NCBI GenBank assembly: GCA_902622245.1
Contig: CACNPC010000009.1
Coordinates: 1-35,970 of the forward strand
Direction of reading: 5' to 3'
Source: an uncultured Pelagibacteraceae bacterium
GTDB taxonomy: Bacteria > Pseudomonadota > Alphaproteobacteria > Pelagibacterales > Pelagibacteraceae
Length of the DNA stretch: 35,970 bases
Shown here in pieces: positions 8,103 through 16,082 of the stretch. The translations under genes and the position numbers were made by a program. Numbering within the stretch: the first letter of the stretch is position 1; each line of letters opens with the position of its first letter. The notes beneath the pieces were generated by a model. The model was not told where the DNA came from. It saw only the letters and a list, made by a program, of their open reading frames with translations, and did no database searches.

Positions 8103-9142
8103 TGTCAGATACAAAAAATCTTAATCATAACAGAAAAAAAGACTTTTTAAGTAAAGAGGTTGAACATATTGATATTACATCTTTTGACTCTAGAAAAATT
8201 ATATCTTCTATGGAAAAAATGTCTTTTGTTTCAAGAGAAACTGCTAATGCATCCAAGATATATAATGAAATGCTTAAAGATAAAGATTGTACAATATTCC
8301 TAACTCTTGCAGGGTCTACTTCTGCCGCTGGATGTATGCATATTTATAGAGATATGGTTAAATACAACATGGTAGATGCAATTGTAGCAACTGGAGCATC
8401 TATAATAGATATGGATTTTTTTGAAGCGCTTGGATTTAAACATTACCAAGGATCACAATATCAAAATGATAATGAACTTAGAGACAATTATATAGATAGG
8501 ATTTATGATACTTACATCGATGAAGATGAGCTCCAGGTTTGTGATAAAACAATAGGAGAAATAGCAGACAAACTTGAGCCGAAGTCTTACACATCAAGAG
8601 AATTTATTAAAGAGATTGGCAAATATCTAAAAACTAATTCTAAAAAGAAAGGTTCTTTAATTGAAACAGCTTTTGATAAGGATGTACCTATATTCTGTCC
8701 TGCATTTACAGACTCAAGTGCAGGTTTTGGATTAGTCATGCATCAAGAGAGAAATCCAAAAAATCATATTACAATAGACTCAATTAGAGAATTTAGAGAA
8801 TTAACAGAGATTAAAATTAAATCTAAAGGGTCGGGATTATTTATGATTGGTGGTGGAGTTCCTAAAAACTTTATACAAGACACGGTAATTTGTGCTGAAC
8901 TTTTAGGAAAAAATGTAGATATGCACAAATATGCAATACAAATTACTGTTGCTGACTCAAGAGATGGGGCTTGCAGTAGTTCAACATTAAAAGAAGCAAG
9001 TTCATGGGGTAAGGTTGATACTACCAAAGAACAAATGGTATTTGCTGAAGCTACAAGTGTTTTACCATTAATAGCAAGTGACGCCTATCATACTGGAGAG
9101 TGGAAAAATAGAGACAGAAAAAACTTTTCCAAAATATTTTGA
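8102..9142 (+). CDS. Deoxyhypusine-synthase-like protein (aminobutyl transferase family)
   Basis: Member of the deoxyhypusine synthase fold family. The eukaryotic and archaeal enzymes transfer an aminobutyl group from spermidine to a lysine of eIF5A through an NAD-dependent enzyme-imine. The 346-residue protein shows LTLAGSTSAAGC (67-78) and VDAIVATGASIIDMDF (91-106), then FCPAFTDSSAGFG (198-210), GGGVPKNFI, and the active-site stretch EASSWGKV with the likely catalytic Lys304. Bacteria lack eIF5A, so the substrate must differ. With a decarboxylase upstream and putrescine-forming enzymes downstream, a role in making homospermidine or a related polyamine is likely by inference. It overlaps the decarboxylase by one base. 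Confidence 0.85.
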   Translation: MSDTKNLNHNRKKDFLSKEVEHIDITSFDSRKIISSMEKMSFVSRETANASKIYNEMLKDKDCTIFLTLAGSTSAAGCMHIYRDMVKYNMVDAIVATGASIIDMDFFEALGFKHYQGSQYQNDNELRDNYIDRIYDTYIDEDELQVCDKTIGEIADKLEPKSYTSREFIKEIGKYLKTNSKKKGSLIETAFDKDVPIFCPAFTDSSAGFGLVMHQERNPKNHITIDSIREFRELTEIKIKSKGSGLFMIGGGVPKNFIQDTVICAELLGKNVDMHKYAIQITVADSRDGACSSSTLKEASSWGKVDTTKEQMVFAEATSVLPLIASDAYHTGEWKNRDRKNFSKIF

Positions 9143-9145
9143 TTG

Positions 9146-10027
9146 ATGATCAAAAAAGTAAAAATTGGAATTATTCAAAGTAAAATTTCAGATAATATTC
9201 AAAAAAATATAAATTCAGCTATTAAAAATATAAAAAAAGCAGCGTCAAAAAAAGCTAGAATAATTTGTGTGCCAGAACTATTTTTATCTAATTATTTTTG
9301 TCAAACAGAAAGTCATTCCAACTTTAAGCTAGCAGAAAAAATACCTGGCAGAACTACAAAAATATTTTGTGAATTAGCCAAAGATTTACAAATAGTATTA
9401 ATGATTTCATTATTTGAAAAAAAAACACATGGCTTCTATCATAATACTAGTGTCGTTATTAGCGAGAAAGGTAAAATTTTATCGAAATATAGAAAAATGC
9501 ATATACCAGATGATCCTGGCTATTATGAAAAATTTTATTTTACTCCTGGAGATTTAGGTTTTAAATCTGTTAAAACAAAATTTGGTAAAATTGGAACTTT
9601 AATTTGTTGGGATCAATGGTTCCCGGAAGCCGCAAGATTGACTGCACTTAAAGGTGCACAAATAATTTTTTACCCTACTGCTATTGGATGGCATCCTAAA
9701 GAGAAAAAAAAATTTGGAAAATCTCAACTAGACTCTTGGATAACAATGCAAAAATCTCACGCAATCGCAAATGGTACTTATGTGGTTGCTATAAATAGAG
9801 TTGGAACAGAAAAAAAAGGTAAGAAGAAAATAGAATTCTGGGGAAACTCAATGATCATAGATCCTAGTGGGCAAATAATTGGAAAACTTGGGAATAAAAA
9901 AGAAGAAATTTTAATTCGCGAAATAAACTATAAAAAAATTGATTCAGCCAGAGAGCATTGGCCTTTTTTAAGGGATAGAAGAATCGATTTTTATAAAGGA
10001 ATACTAAAAAATCCGGCAGATGAATGA
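9146..10027 (+). CDS. aguB: N-carbamoylputrescine amidase
   Basis: Nitrilase-superfamily hydrolase that converts N-carbamoylputrescine to putrescine, ammonia and CO2, the second step of agmatine use. With the ATG at 9146 it has 293 residues. A TTG at 9143 directly precedes it and is possible but less likely. The Glu-Lys-Cys triad is visible: Glu44 in CVPELFLSNYF, Lys117 in KYRKMHIPDDPGYYEK, and Cys154 in GTLICWDQWFPEAARL, the last being the specific AguB-type signature. It starts 3 bases after the preceding stop and overlaps the next gene by 8 bases. The neighbouring agmatine deiminase supports the substrate assignment. Confidence 0.94.
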   Translation: MIKKVKIGIIQSKISDNIQKNINSAIKNIKKAASKKARIICVPELFLSNYFCQTESHSNFKLAEKIPGRTTKIFCELAKDLQIVLMISLFEKKTHGFYHNTSVVISEKGKILSKYRKMHIPDDPGYYEKFYFTPGDLGFKSVKTKFGKIGTLICWDQWFPEAARLTALKGAQIIFYPTAIGWHPKEKKKFGKSQLDSWITMQKSHAIANGTYVVAINRVGTEKKGKKKIEFWGNSMIIDPSGQIIGKLGNKKEEILIREINYKKIDSAREHWPFLRDRRIDFYKGILKNPADE

Positions 10028-11072
10028 AAACCTTAATGGATTTAGAATGCCGGCTGAATGGGAGCCTCAAAATTCAGTTTGGATTGCTTGGCCTTATAAT
10101 AAAAATGATTGGCCTGGATTATATCAATTTATTCCTGAAGTAATTTTAAAGATTATAAAAAAAATTTCAAAAAATCAAAAAGTTGACTTAATCGTTAGTA
10201 AAAATATAAAAAAAATAAGAAAATTAATAAAACTTAATAAAATTAAAAATATCAACTTCCACTATATTAAAACTGATAGAATATGGTTAAGAGATTCTGG
10301 ACCCATATTTATAACTAACAAAGTTGAAAAGAAAAAAGTAATACTAAATTTTTGTTTTAACGGATGGTCAAAGTATAATAATTATAAAAATGACAATAAA
10401 ATCAATAATAGTATTAGTAAAATTGCTAATTTTAAAAAGATTGATCCAATAATCAAAAAAAAAGGCAGAATTAGAAAAATAGTCATGGAAGGAGGGGCGT
10501 TTGATGTAAATGGCTCAGGTACAATTCTATTAACTGAAGAATGTTTATTAAGCAAAATTCAAGAAAGAAATAAAAATTTTAAAAAAAAAGACTACGAAAA
10601 AATGTTTAATAAATACTTAAATATAAAAAACTTTATATGGCTTAAAAAAGGAATTGCTGGCGATGACACGCATGGACATGTTGATGACATATCAAGATTT
10701 GTTTCAAGAAATACGATTATGACTGCGGTTGAAAATAATAAAAAAGATATAAATTACAAAAACTTAAATAAGAATTTAAATATATTGAAAGAAAGTAAAT
10801 GTGAGAAAGGAAAGAAATTCAAAATTATAAAAGTTCCTATGCCTTCACCAATTTATATTGAGAATACAAGAGTTCCTGCAAGTTATATGAATTTTTATAT
10901 TTGTAATAAAAAAATAATTCTCCCAATATTCAAAGTAAAAGAAGACGATATTGCAATTAAAATTTTCAAAAATTACTTTAGAAATAGAAAAATCGAAACA
11001 GTTGACTGTAGCAAATTGATATGGGGATTTGGTGCAATACATTGCATGACCCAACAAGAACCTAAAATTTAG
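10020..11072 (+). CDS. aguA: Agmatine deiminase
   Basis: Converts agmatine to N-carbamoylputrescine and ammonia, feeding AguB encoded just upstream. The 350-residue guanidino-modifying enzyme starts with FRMPAEWEPQNSVWIAWP (8-25). It has WLRDSGPIFI (89-98), EGGAFDVNGSGTIL (157-170), GDDTHGHVDDISRF (214-227) with the catalytic His, and the nucleophile Cys342 in GAIHCMTQQEP close to the C-terminus. No arginine decarboxylase is in this window, so the agmatine must come from elsewhere or from outside the cell. The gene is the last of the operon; its stop directly abuts the stop of the convergent transporter gene, with no base between. The middle of the protein is unusually rich in lysine and asparagine, matching the AT bias. 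Confidence 0.94.
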   Translation: MNENLNGFRMPAEWEPQNSVWIAWPYNKNDWPGLYQFIPEVILKIIKKISKNQKVDLIVSKNIKKIRKLIKLNKIKNINFHYIKTDRIWLRDSGPIFITNKVEKKKVILNFCFNGWSKYNNYKNDNKINNSISKIANFKKIDPIIKKKGRIRKIVMEGGAFDVNGSGTILLTEECLLSKIQERNKNFKKKDYEKMFNKYLNIKNFIWLKKGIAGDDTHGHVDDISRFVSRNTIMTAVENNKKDINYKNLNKNLNILKESKCEKGKKFKIIKVPMPSPIYIENTRVPASYMNFYICNKKIILPIFKVKEDDIAIKIFKNYFRNRKIETVDCSKLIWGFGAIHCMTQQEPKI

Positions 11073-11621
11073 TTATGCCGCTTTTAGTGTGCCAAGTAAT
11101 AATCTAAAAGGTATCAACATTACAAGGGCTACAAATATTTTTACCGCAAGATCTCCTAATGATAAAGTTACCCAAGGAATTCCCGTTCCATAGAATGATA
11201 TTGAGAAAAATAAAAAAGTATCAACAGTTGAACCTATCAAAGAAGATGTTAAAGGTGCTATAAACCACTTTTTTTGTCTTAATTGATCAAATATCTGAAC
11301 ATCTAAAAGTTGAGCAATTATAAAAGCTGTTCCTGAACCAATTGCTATTCTTATAGAAATAAGATCAGTAAAATTAGTTGAAAATATTAAAGTAAACAAA
11401 ATTCCAATTGTGAAGCCTATATAGACAATTTTTCTAGCTACTAATTTTCCAAAGGATCTGTTGGCTAAATCTGTAATTAAAAATGCAATTGGATAACTAA
11501 AAGCACCGTAAGTTAAAATTTCCTCTAAACCGTAATATTTTATAGGAAATTGAACTAAATAATTAGATGCTAGCACAACCAATCCCATTAAAAATGAGAG
11601 AGTAAGGAAAACTTTATTCAT
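11073..11621 (-). CDS. VUT-family transporter, probable queuosine precursor transporter (YhhQ-like)
   Basis: Integral membrane protein of 182 residues with about six hydrophobic segments. Recognisable YhhQ/VUT features are ASNYLVQFPI (18-27), a conserved AFSYPIAFLITDLANRSFG segment, IAIGSGTAFIIAQLLDVQIFDQLR, and SSLIGSTVDTFLFFSISF toward the C-terminus. E. coli YhhQ imports preQ0/preQ1 for tRNA queuosine; the substrate here is inferred from family membership. Its ATG overlaps the rpmB stop by one base, so it is translationally coupled to a ribosomal protein gene, an arrangement compatible with a tRNA-modification role. Confidence 0.82.
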   Translation of the reverse strand: MNKVFLTLSFLMGLVVLASNYLVQFPIKYYGLEEILTYGAFSYPIAFLITDLANRSFGKLVARKIVYIGFTIGILFTLIFSTNFTDLISIRIAIGSGTAFIIAQLLDVQIFDQLRQKKWFIAPLTSSLIGSTVDTFLFFSISFYGTGIPWVTLSLGDLAVKIFVALVMLIPFRLLLGTLKAA

Positions 11622-11902
11622 TATGCTGTTTTTGCGATTATTGATTTTTTAAGCTTTTTTAATCTTAACGATAAATCTCTTGATTTTGCAGATTTTAAGA
11701 AATTATCAAAGCTACCTTTTTTATCAACAGATCTAACGCCTGCATTTGAAACTGTTAATCTCATAGATTTTTTTAAAAGTTCACTTTTAAATTTTACTTT
11801 TTTTAAATTTGGAAGAAATCTTCTCTTAGTTTTATTGTTAGCGTGACTAACATTATGGCCTTTTAGAGGGATTTTACCAGTAAGTTCGCATTTTTTAGAC
11901 AT
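11621..11902 (-). CDS. rpmB: Large-subunit ribosomal protein L28
   Basis: Basic 93-residue ribosomal protein beginning [29 protein letters not shown], with the L28 signature of a CELTGK start, a [17 protein letters not shown] block and later [16 protein letters not shown]. Length fits alphaproteobacterial L28. A good sigma-70 promoter lies just upstream, so the gene can be expressed on its own. The downstream transporter overlaps it by one base. Confidence 0.97.
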   Translation of the reverse strand: MSKKCELTGKIPLKGHNVSHANNKTKRRFLPNLKKVKFKSELLKKSMRLTVSNAGVRSVDKKGSFDNFLKSAKSRDLSLRLKKLKKSIIAKTA

Positions 11903-11914
11903 AAATTTTCAAGA

Positions 11915-11943
11915 TGTATATGGTCTTAAAGAATACCAGTCAA
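11915..11943 (-). promoter_or_regulatory. Sigma-70 promoter of rpmB
   Basis: On the minus strand TTGACT (complement of 11938-11943) and TATACA (complement of 11915-11920) are spaced by 17 bases. Transcription would start near 11908, giving a very short leader of about 6 bases before the rpmB ATG. The box lies wholly in the 43-base gap after pyrD. Confidence 0.55.
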
Positions 11944-11945
11944 GA

Positions 11946-12986
11946 TTAATTTTTTGTTCCAATAGCTTCAGAAATATTTTTAAAACCTTCTCTTTTTACA
12001 ATTTCGTCGAGATCTTTATTAATCTTTGAAGCAATAGTTGGTCCTTTATAAACCATACCTGTATACAATTGCACAAGAGTTGCACCGCTTACAATTTTAT
12101 TAAAAACGCCATCGGCAGAGTCAACGCCTCCAACTCCAATTATTAAGATTTTTTTTCCAACTAATTTAAAAAATTTATTAATCAATTCATTAGAGATATT
12201 TTCAAGTGGTTTTCCAGACAAACCGCCTTTCTCTAATTTATTTATATTAGATATATTTTCTCTATTTCTATCTGTCGTATTTGAAACTATAACTATTTGA
12301 ACATTATATTTTAAAAAAAGTTCTGAGATTTCATCAATACTTTTTTCATCAATATCAGGAGATACTTTGACTGCTATTGGCACATTTGAATTTAAATTTT
12401 TCTTTTCTTCATTTATGCATTTTAAAAGATTATCTAACTCTTCATTTTTGTGAAAGTTTCTTAAATTTTCTGTGTTAGGAGAAGAGATATTAATTGTAAT
12501 ATAGTCTGCTAAATTATGAAATTTTCTGAAACAAATTAAATAATCTTCAACTCTGTTTTCAGTATCTTTATTAGGTCCTATATTAATACCAAGTAATCCA
12601 TTAGGTGAATTGTTTTCAATATTTTTTTTACTTTCTTCAGATCCAATATTATTAAATCCAAGTCTATTAATTAAAGCTTCATCTTCCTCCAATCTGAACA
12701 CTCTTGGCTTTGGATTTCCTATTTGTGGTTTAGGTGTAATTGTACCTACCTCAACAAAACCAAATCCTAGTTTGTATAGAGGATTATAAACTTCTGCATT
12801 TTTATCAAATCCAGCAGCAACACCTAGAGGAGAATTTAAGGTTTTATTTAAAAATTTAGTTTGGATAGTAACTCTGGTTGTTTTATCTATAGCTGGTACC
12901 TGATTTAACTTTAAAGCCTTTATTGCTAGTGAGTGTGCAACTTCAGGGCTAAATTTAAATATAAAAGGCCTTATAAGATTAAACAT
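11946..12986 (-). CDS. pyrD: Dihydroorotate dehydrogenase (quinone), class 2
   Basis: Fourth step of pyrimidine synthesis: oxidises dihydroorotate to orotate with FMN and passes electrons to quinone at the membrane. The ATG complementary to 12984-12986 gives 346 residues; a TTG two codons upstream (12992) is an alternative. The N-terminal extension with RPFIFKFSPEVAHSLAI marks class 2. Also seen are LGVAAGFDKNAEVYNPL, VEVGTITPKPQIGNPKPRVFRL, INRLGFNN, NISSPNTENLR with the catalytic serine region, and IGVGGVDSADG for the phosphate site. It overlaps the 3' end of lysS by 8 bases. Confidence 0.95.
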   Translation of the reverse strand: MFNLIRPFIFKFSPEVAHSLAIKALKLNQVPAIDKTTRVTIQTKFLNKTLNSPLGVAAGFDKNAEVYNPLYKLGFGFVEVGTITPKPQIGNPKPRVFRLEEDEALINRLGFNNIGSEESKKNIENNSPNGLLGINIGPNKDTENRVEDYLICFRKFHNLADYITINISSPNTENLRNFHKNEELDNLLKCINEEKKNLNSNVPIAVKVSPDIDEKSIDEISELFLKYNVQIVIVSNTTDRNRENISNINKLEKGGLSGKPLENISNELINKFFKLVGKKILIIGVGGVDSADGVFNKIVSGATLVQLYTGMVYKGPTIASKINKDLDEIVKREGFKNISEAIGTKN

Positions 12987-14547
12987 TTTCAACCTTTTTT
13001 CTTATCAATTCTTTAGTTTCATTTACTCCAAAAAAACTAATGAAGAAGCCCATTCTGGGTCCATTTTCGTCACCAAATACAACCTCATAAATAAGCTTAA
13101 ACCATTCTCTTAAATTTTCTTTATAACCATTTTCTTTTCCTACGGTAAAAATATTTGTCTGAATATCTTCAGGAGCCATTTTATCATTACAATTATCTAA
13201 AGACTTAATTAATGCTTTCAGTGCAACTTTCTCTTTTTCATTTGGAGTTTTGTAAATTTTTTTTGTTTTTATAACATCATTGAAATATTTTATTGCATAT
13301 TCAATTAAATTATCAAAAATTGGATGATCATTTTCATTAATTTCTGACTTGTATTTTTTTACAAATTTCCAAAGTAATTGTTTGCTGTCCGCATTACTTG
13401 TTTCAACTAAATTTAAAAGCATTGAAAAAGTCATAATTGTATTTTCCTCTGGCATTGATCCATTATGTACATGCCAAACTGGATTCATTAACTTCTGTAA
13501 ATCATTTTGATTTTTTCCTTTTTCTATAAAATCTAGATATTCATCAACAGCTTTTGGAACAACTTCTCTGTACAATTTTTTTGCTCTTTTTGGATTTTGA
13601 TACATGTAAAGAGATAGACTTTGAGGAGATGCATAATTCAGCCATTCATCTATAGTCACTCCATTACCTTTTGATTTAGATATTTTTTCACCTTTTTCGT
13701 CCAAAAAAAGTTCATAAGCAAAACCAGATGGGTTAGATTTACCTAATGTTTTAATAATCTTAGTTGAAAGAATTGCACTCTCAATTAAATCCTTTCCATA
13801 CATTTCAAAATCAACATCTAAAGCGTACCATCTCATTGCCCAATCAACTTTCCATTGCAATTTGCAGTTCCCGTCTAAAATACTTTTTTCCAATTTTGAT
13901 CCATTATTATCAAATATGATTTTAGAAGATTTAGAATCAATTTCTAAAACGGGTATTTCAAGAACTTTTCCAGTTTCCGGGCATATTGGTAAAAAGGGGG
14001 AATAGGTTTTCTGTCTTTCTTTGCCTAAAGTTGGAAGAATTATTTCCATAATTTTTTCATAATTTTCTAGAACTAATTTTAGGGTGTCATTAAAATAACC
14101 AGACTTGTAGAGTTCTGTAGAACTTTTAAATGAATATTTAAATTTAAAATTATCAAGAAATTGTTTCAACATATTATTATTATGTTCTCCAAAACTACTA
14201 AACTTTTCAAATGGATCAGGGACATCCGTTAAAGGTTTGTGAAGATTATTTTTGAGCTTTTCTTGATTTGGAACATTTTCAGGTACTTTTCTAAGACCAT
14301 CCATATCATCAGAAAATGTAATAATTTCCTTTGGAATATCTGTTAAATGATCAAGAGCGTTGACAATCATTGTCGTCCTTGCAACTTCTCCAAATGTACC
14401 TATATGTGGTAGGCCACTAGGACCATAACCAGTTTGTAAAACTATTTTATTTTTTTTCTCTATGTTCGATTTTCTCTCTCTTAATAGCTTTTTAGCCTCA
14501 ACAAATGGCCAGGCGTTTGTTTTGTCAAAATTTGTTTTGTCTATCAC
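12979..14547 (-). CDS. lysS: Lysyl-tRNA synthetase, class I
   Basis: Charges tRNA-Lys with lysine. This is the class I enzyme (LysRS1), unrelated in fold to the class II LysRS of E. coli, and common in alphaproteobacteria and archaea. The 522 residues include the HIGH-like HIGT at 48-51 in GPSGLPHIGTFGEVARTT, FSDDMDGLRKVPEN (77-90), WKVDWAMRWYALDVDFEMYGKD (about 231-252) and the KMSKS-like KISKS (287-291). The start appears to be GTG (complement of 14545-14547), with AAGGA upstream on the same strand; no early in-frame ATG exists. pyrD follows with an 8-base overlap. A second LysRS was not seen in this window. Confidence 0.95.
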   Translation of the reverse strand: MIDKTNFDKTNAWPFVEAKKLLRERKSNIEKKNKIVLQTGYGPSGLPHIGTFGEVARTTMIVNALDHLTDIPKEIITFSDDMDGLRKVPENVPNQEKLKNNLHKPLTDVPDPFEKFSSFGEHNNNMLKQFLDNFKFKYSFKSSTELYKSGYFNDTLKLVLENYEKIMEIILPTLGKERQKTYSPFLPICPETGKVLEIPVLEIDSKSSKIIFDNNGSKLEKSILDGNCKLQWKVDWAMRWYALDVDFEMYGKDLIESAILSTKIIKTLGKSNPSGFAYELFLDEKGEKISKSKGNGVTIDEWLNYASPQSLSLYMYQNPKRAKKLYREVVPKAVDEYLDFIEKGKNQNDLQKLMNPVWHVHNGSMPEENTIMTFSMLLNLVETSNADSKQLLWKFVKKYKSEINENDHPIFDNLIEYAIKYFNDVIKTKKIYKTPNEKEKVALKALIKSLDNCNDKMAPEDIQTNIFTVGKENGYKENLREWFKLIYEVVFGDENGPRMGFFISFFGVNETKELIRKKVENV

Positions 14548-14620
14548 AACTACTTAAATATCCTTAATATCAGCCTTTTTAATAATTCATATAGAGTTGA
14601 AATTTATTTACCATAAAATA

Positions 14621-14647
14621 ATGTCCATTCAAAATGTCCAATTATAA
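14621..14647 (+). other. Possible 8-codon upstream ORF overlapping the trkH start
   Basis: An ATG at 14621 opens an 8-codon frame (MSIQNVQL) that stops at 14645-14647, just inside trkH and out of frame with it. ATGTCCA occurs at both 14621-14627 and 14634-14640, a 13-base-spaced direct repeat that duplicates the start-codon context. It may be chance; if translated, it would compete with the trkH start. Confidence 0.2.
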
Positions 14648-16082
14648 AACTGTCTTTTTTACATTAGGGGTTTTGCAAATTATTTTAGGTCTTTCAATGA
14701 TTGTACCTATTTTGGTTCAATTAATATTTGATCAAATTGATGCAGGATTTATCGGATCAATGATTGTTACTATTGTTTTTGGATTTTTATTTTTCATTTC
14801 TAATTATGATCACGATAAAAAGATAAGTTTACCTCAAGCTTTTTTGCTCACAGCACTTTCGTGGTTAAGTATTGCTATATTTGGTTCTTTACCTTTAATT
14901 TTTTCTAGTACGGATTTGAGTTTTACAGATGCGTTTTTTGAGAGCATGTCTGGTATTACAACAACAGGATCTACAATTATCACGAATCTAAATGAAACGT
15001 CTAAAGCGATATTACTTTGGAGAGGAATGTTGCAGTGGTTTGGTGGTATTGGAATTATCGTAATGGCAATCACTTTAATGCCTTTAATGAATATAGGGGG
15101 TATGCAACTTTTCAATATTTCATCTAATGATACTTCTGAAAAAATTTTTCCTAAAACTAAAGAAGTTTCTTTGAGATTATTGTCTATATATTCCTTATTA
15201 ACTTTAACTTGTGCTTTTTTTTATTTTATATTTGGGATGAGTTTTTTTGATAGCATTGTACATGCTATGACAACAATAGCAACTGGAGGTTTTGCAAATT
15301 ATAATGAATCTATAGGTTATTTTAACAGCTCGTTAATAGAAATTAATGCAATAATATTTATTATTCTTGGAAGTATACCTTTTATTAGTTACATCAAATA
15401 CTTAGCTGGAGATAAGAAAATATTTTTTAAAGACACACAAATAAAAACTTTTATAATTTTGGTTATTATTTCAATTCTTTTAATGTTTTTTTATTTATCT
15501 GTTATAAATAAAAGTTTAACTGAGATAAGTTTTTTGTCTGTTAGCTTTAATATAATTTCTATTTTGACTGGAACAGGATATGCTACAGAAAATTTTAGTA
15601 ATTGGGGTCAATTTCCATTAGTATATTTCATAATTTTAATGTTCATTGGGGGGTGTGCGGGCTCTACAACTTGTGGAATAAAGATTTTTAGAGTTCAAAT
15701 TTTGTATCAATTTATATCAAACCAGTTGAAAAAAATAATTTATCCTCGAGGAATTTTCAAAATTAAATATCAAAATAATAATGTGGATGAAAAATTTATG
15801 GACTCAATTATTTCATTTATATTCCTTTACATATTAATATTTTTTGTTGTGACTGCGCTTTTATCGCTTGATGGATTAAATTTTATTACAGCAATTTCAG
15901 CAGCTGCCACGTCAATTTCAAATGTTGGTCCAGGTTTAGGTGATATTATTGGTCCAAACGGGAGTTTTTCAAGCTTGTCTGATTTTTCTAAATGGGTTCT
16001 CAGTGCTGCAATGATACTTGGAAGGTTGGAATTATTTGCAATTCTAGTATTATTTATTCCATCTTTTTGGAGAAAATATTAA
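14634..16082 (+). CDS. trkH: TrkH/KtrB-family potassium transporter subunit
   Basis: Membrane pore subunit of a Trk-type potassium uptake system, which usually works with a cytosolic NAD-binding partner (TrkA). The 482-residue protein is strongly hydrophobic with four repeated membrane-pore-membrane units. The pore loops are visible: FFESMSGITTTGST, MTTIATGGFANYNESIG, SILTGTGYATENFSNWG and ATSISNVGPGLGDIIGPNG. The glycine-rich filters place it in the TrkH family. No trkA is nearby. It starts an operon-like plus-strand run; its stop codon overlaps the ATG of the MFS gene by one base. The lysS gene diverges 86 bases upstream, and no convincing trkH promoter could be picked from that AT-rich gap. 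Confidence 0.93.
   Translation: MSNYKTVFFTLGVLQIILGLSMIVPILVQLIFDQIDAGFIGSMIVTIVFGFLFFISNYDHDKKISLPQAFLLTALSWLSIAIFGSLPLIFSSTDLSFTDAFFESMSGITTTGSTIITNLNETSKAILLWRGMLQWFGGIGIIVMAITLMPLMNIGGMQLFNISSNDTSEKIFPKTKEVSLRLLSIYSLLTLTCAFFYFIFGMSFFDSIVHAMTTIATGGFANYNESIGYFNSSLIEINAIIFIILGSIPFISYIKYLAGDKKIFFKDTQIKTFIILVIISILLMFFYLSVINKSLTEISFLSVSFNIISILTGTGYATENFSNWGQFPLVYFIILMFIGGCAGSTTCGIKIFRVQILYQFISNQLKKIIYPRGIFKIKYQNNNVDEKFMDSIISFIFLYILIFFVVTALLSLDGLNFITAISAAATSISNVGPGLGDIIGPNGSFSSLSDFSKWVLSAAMILGRLELFAILVLFIPSFWRKY

Noticed and set aside
15992..16081. Thirty-residue N-terminal extension of the MFS transporter
   Set aside because: It lies wholly within trkH, and the ATG at 16082 gives a TAATG junction with a normal family start.
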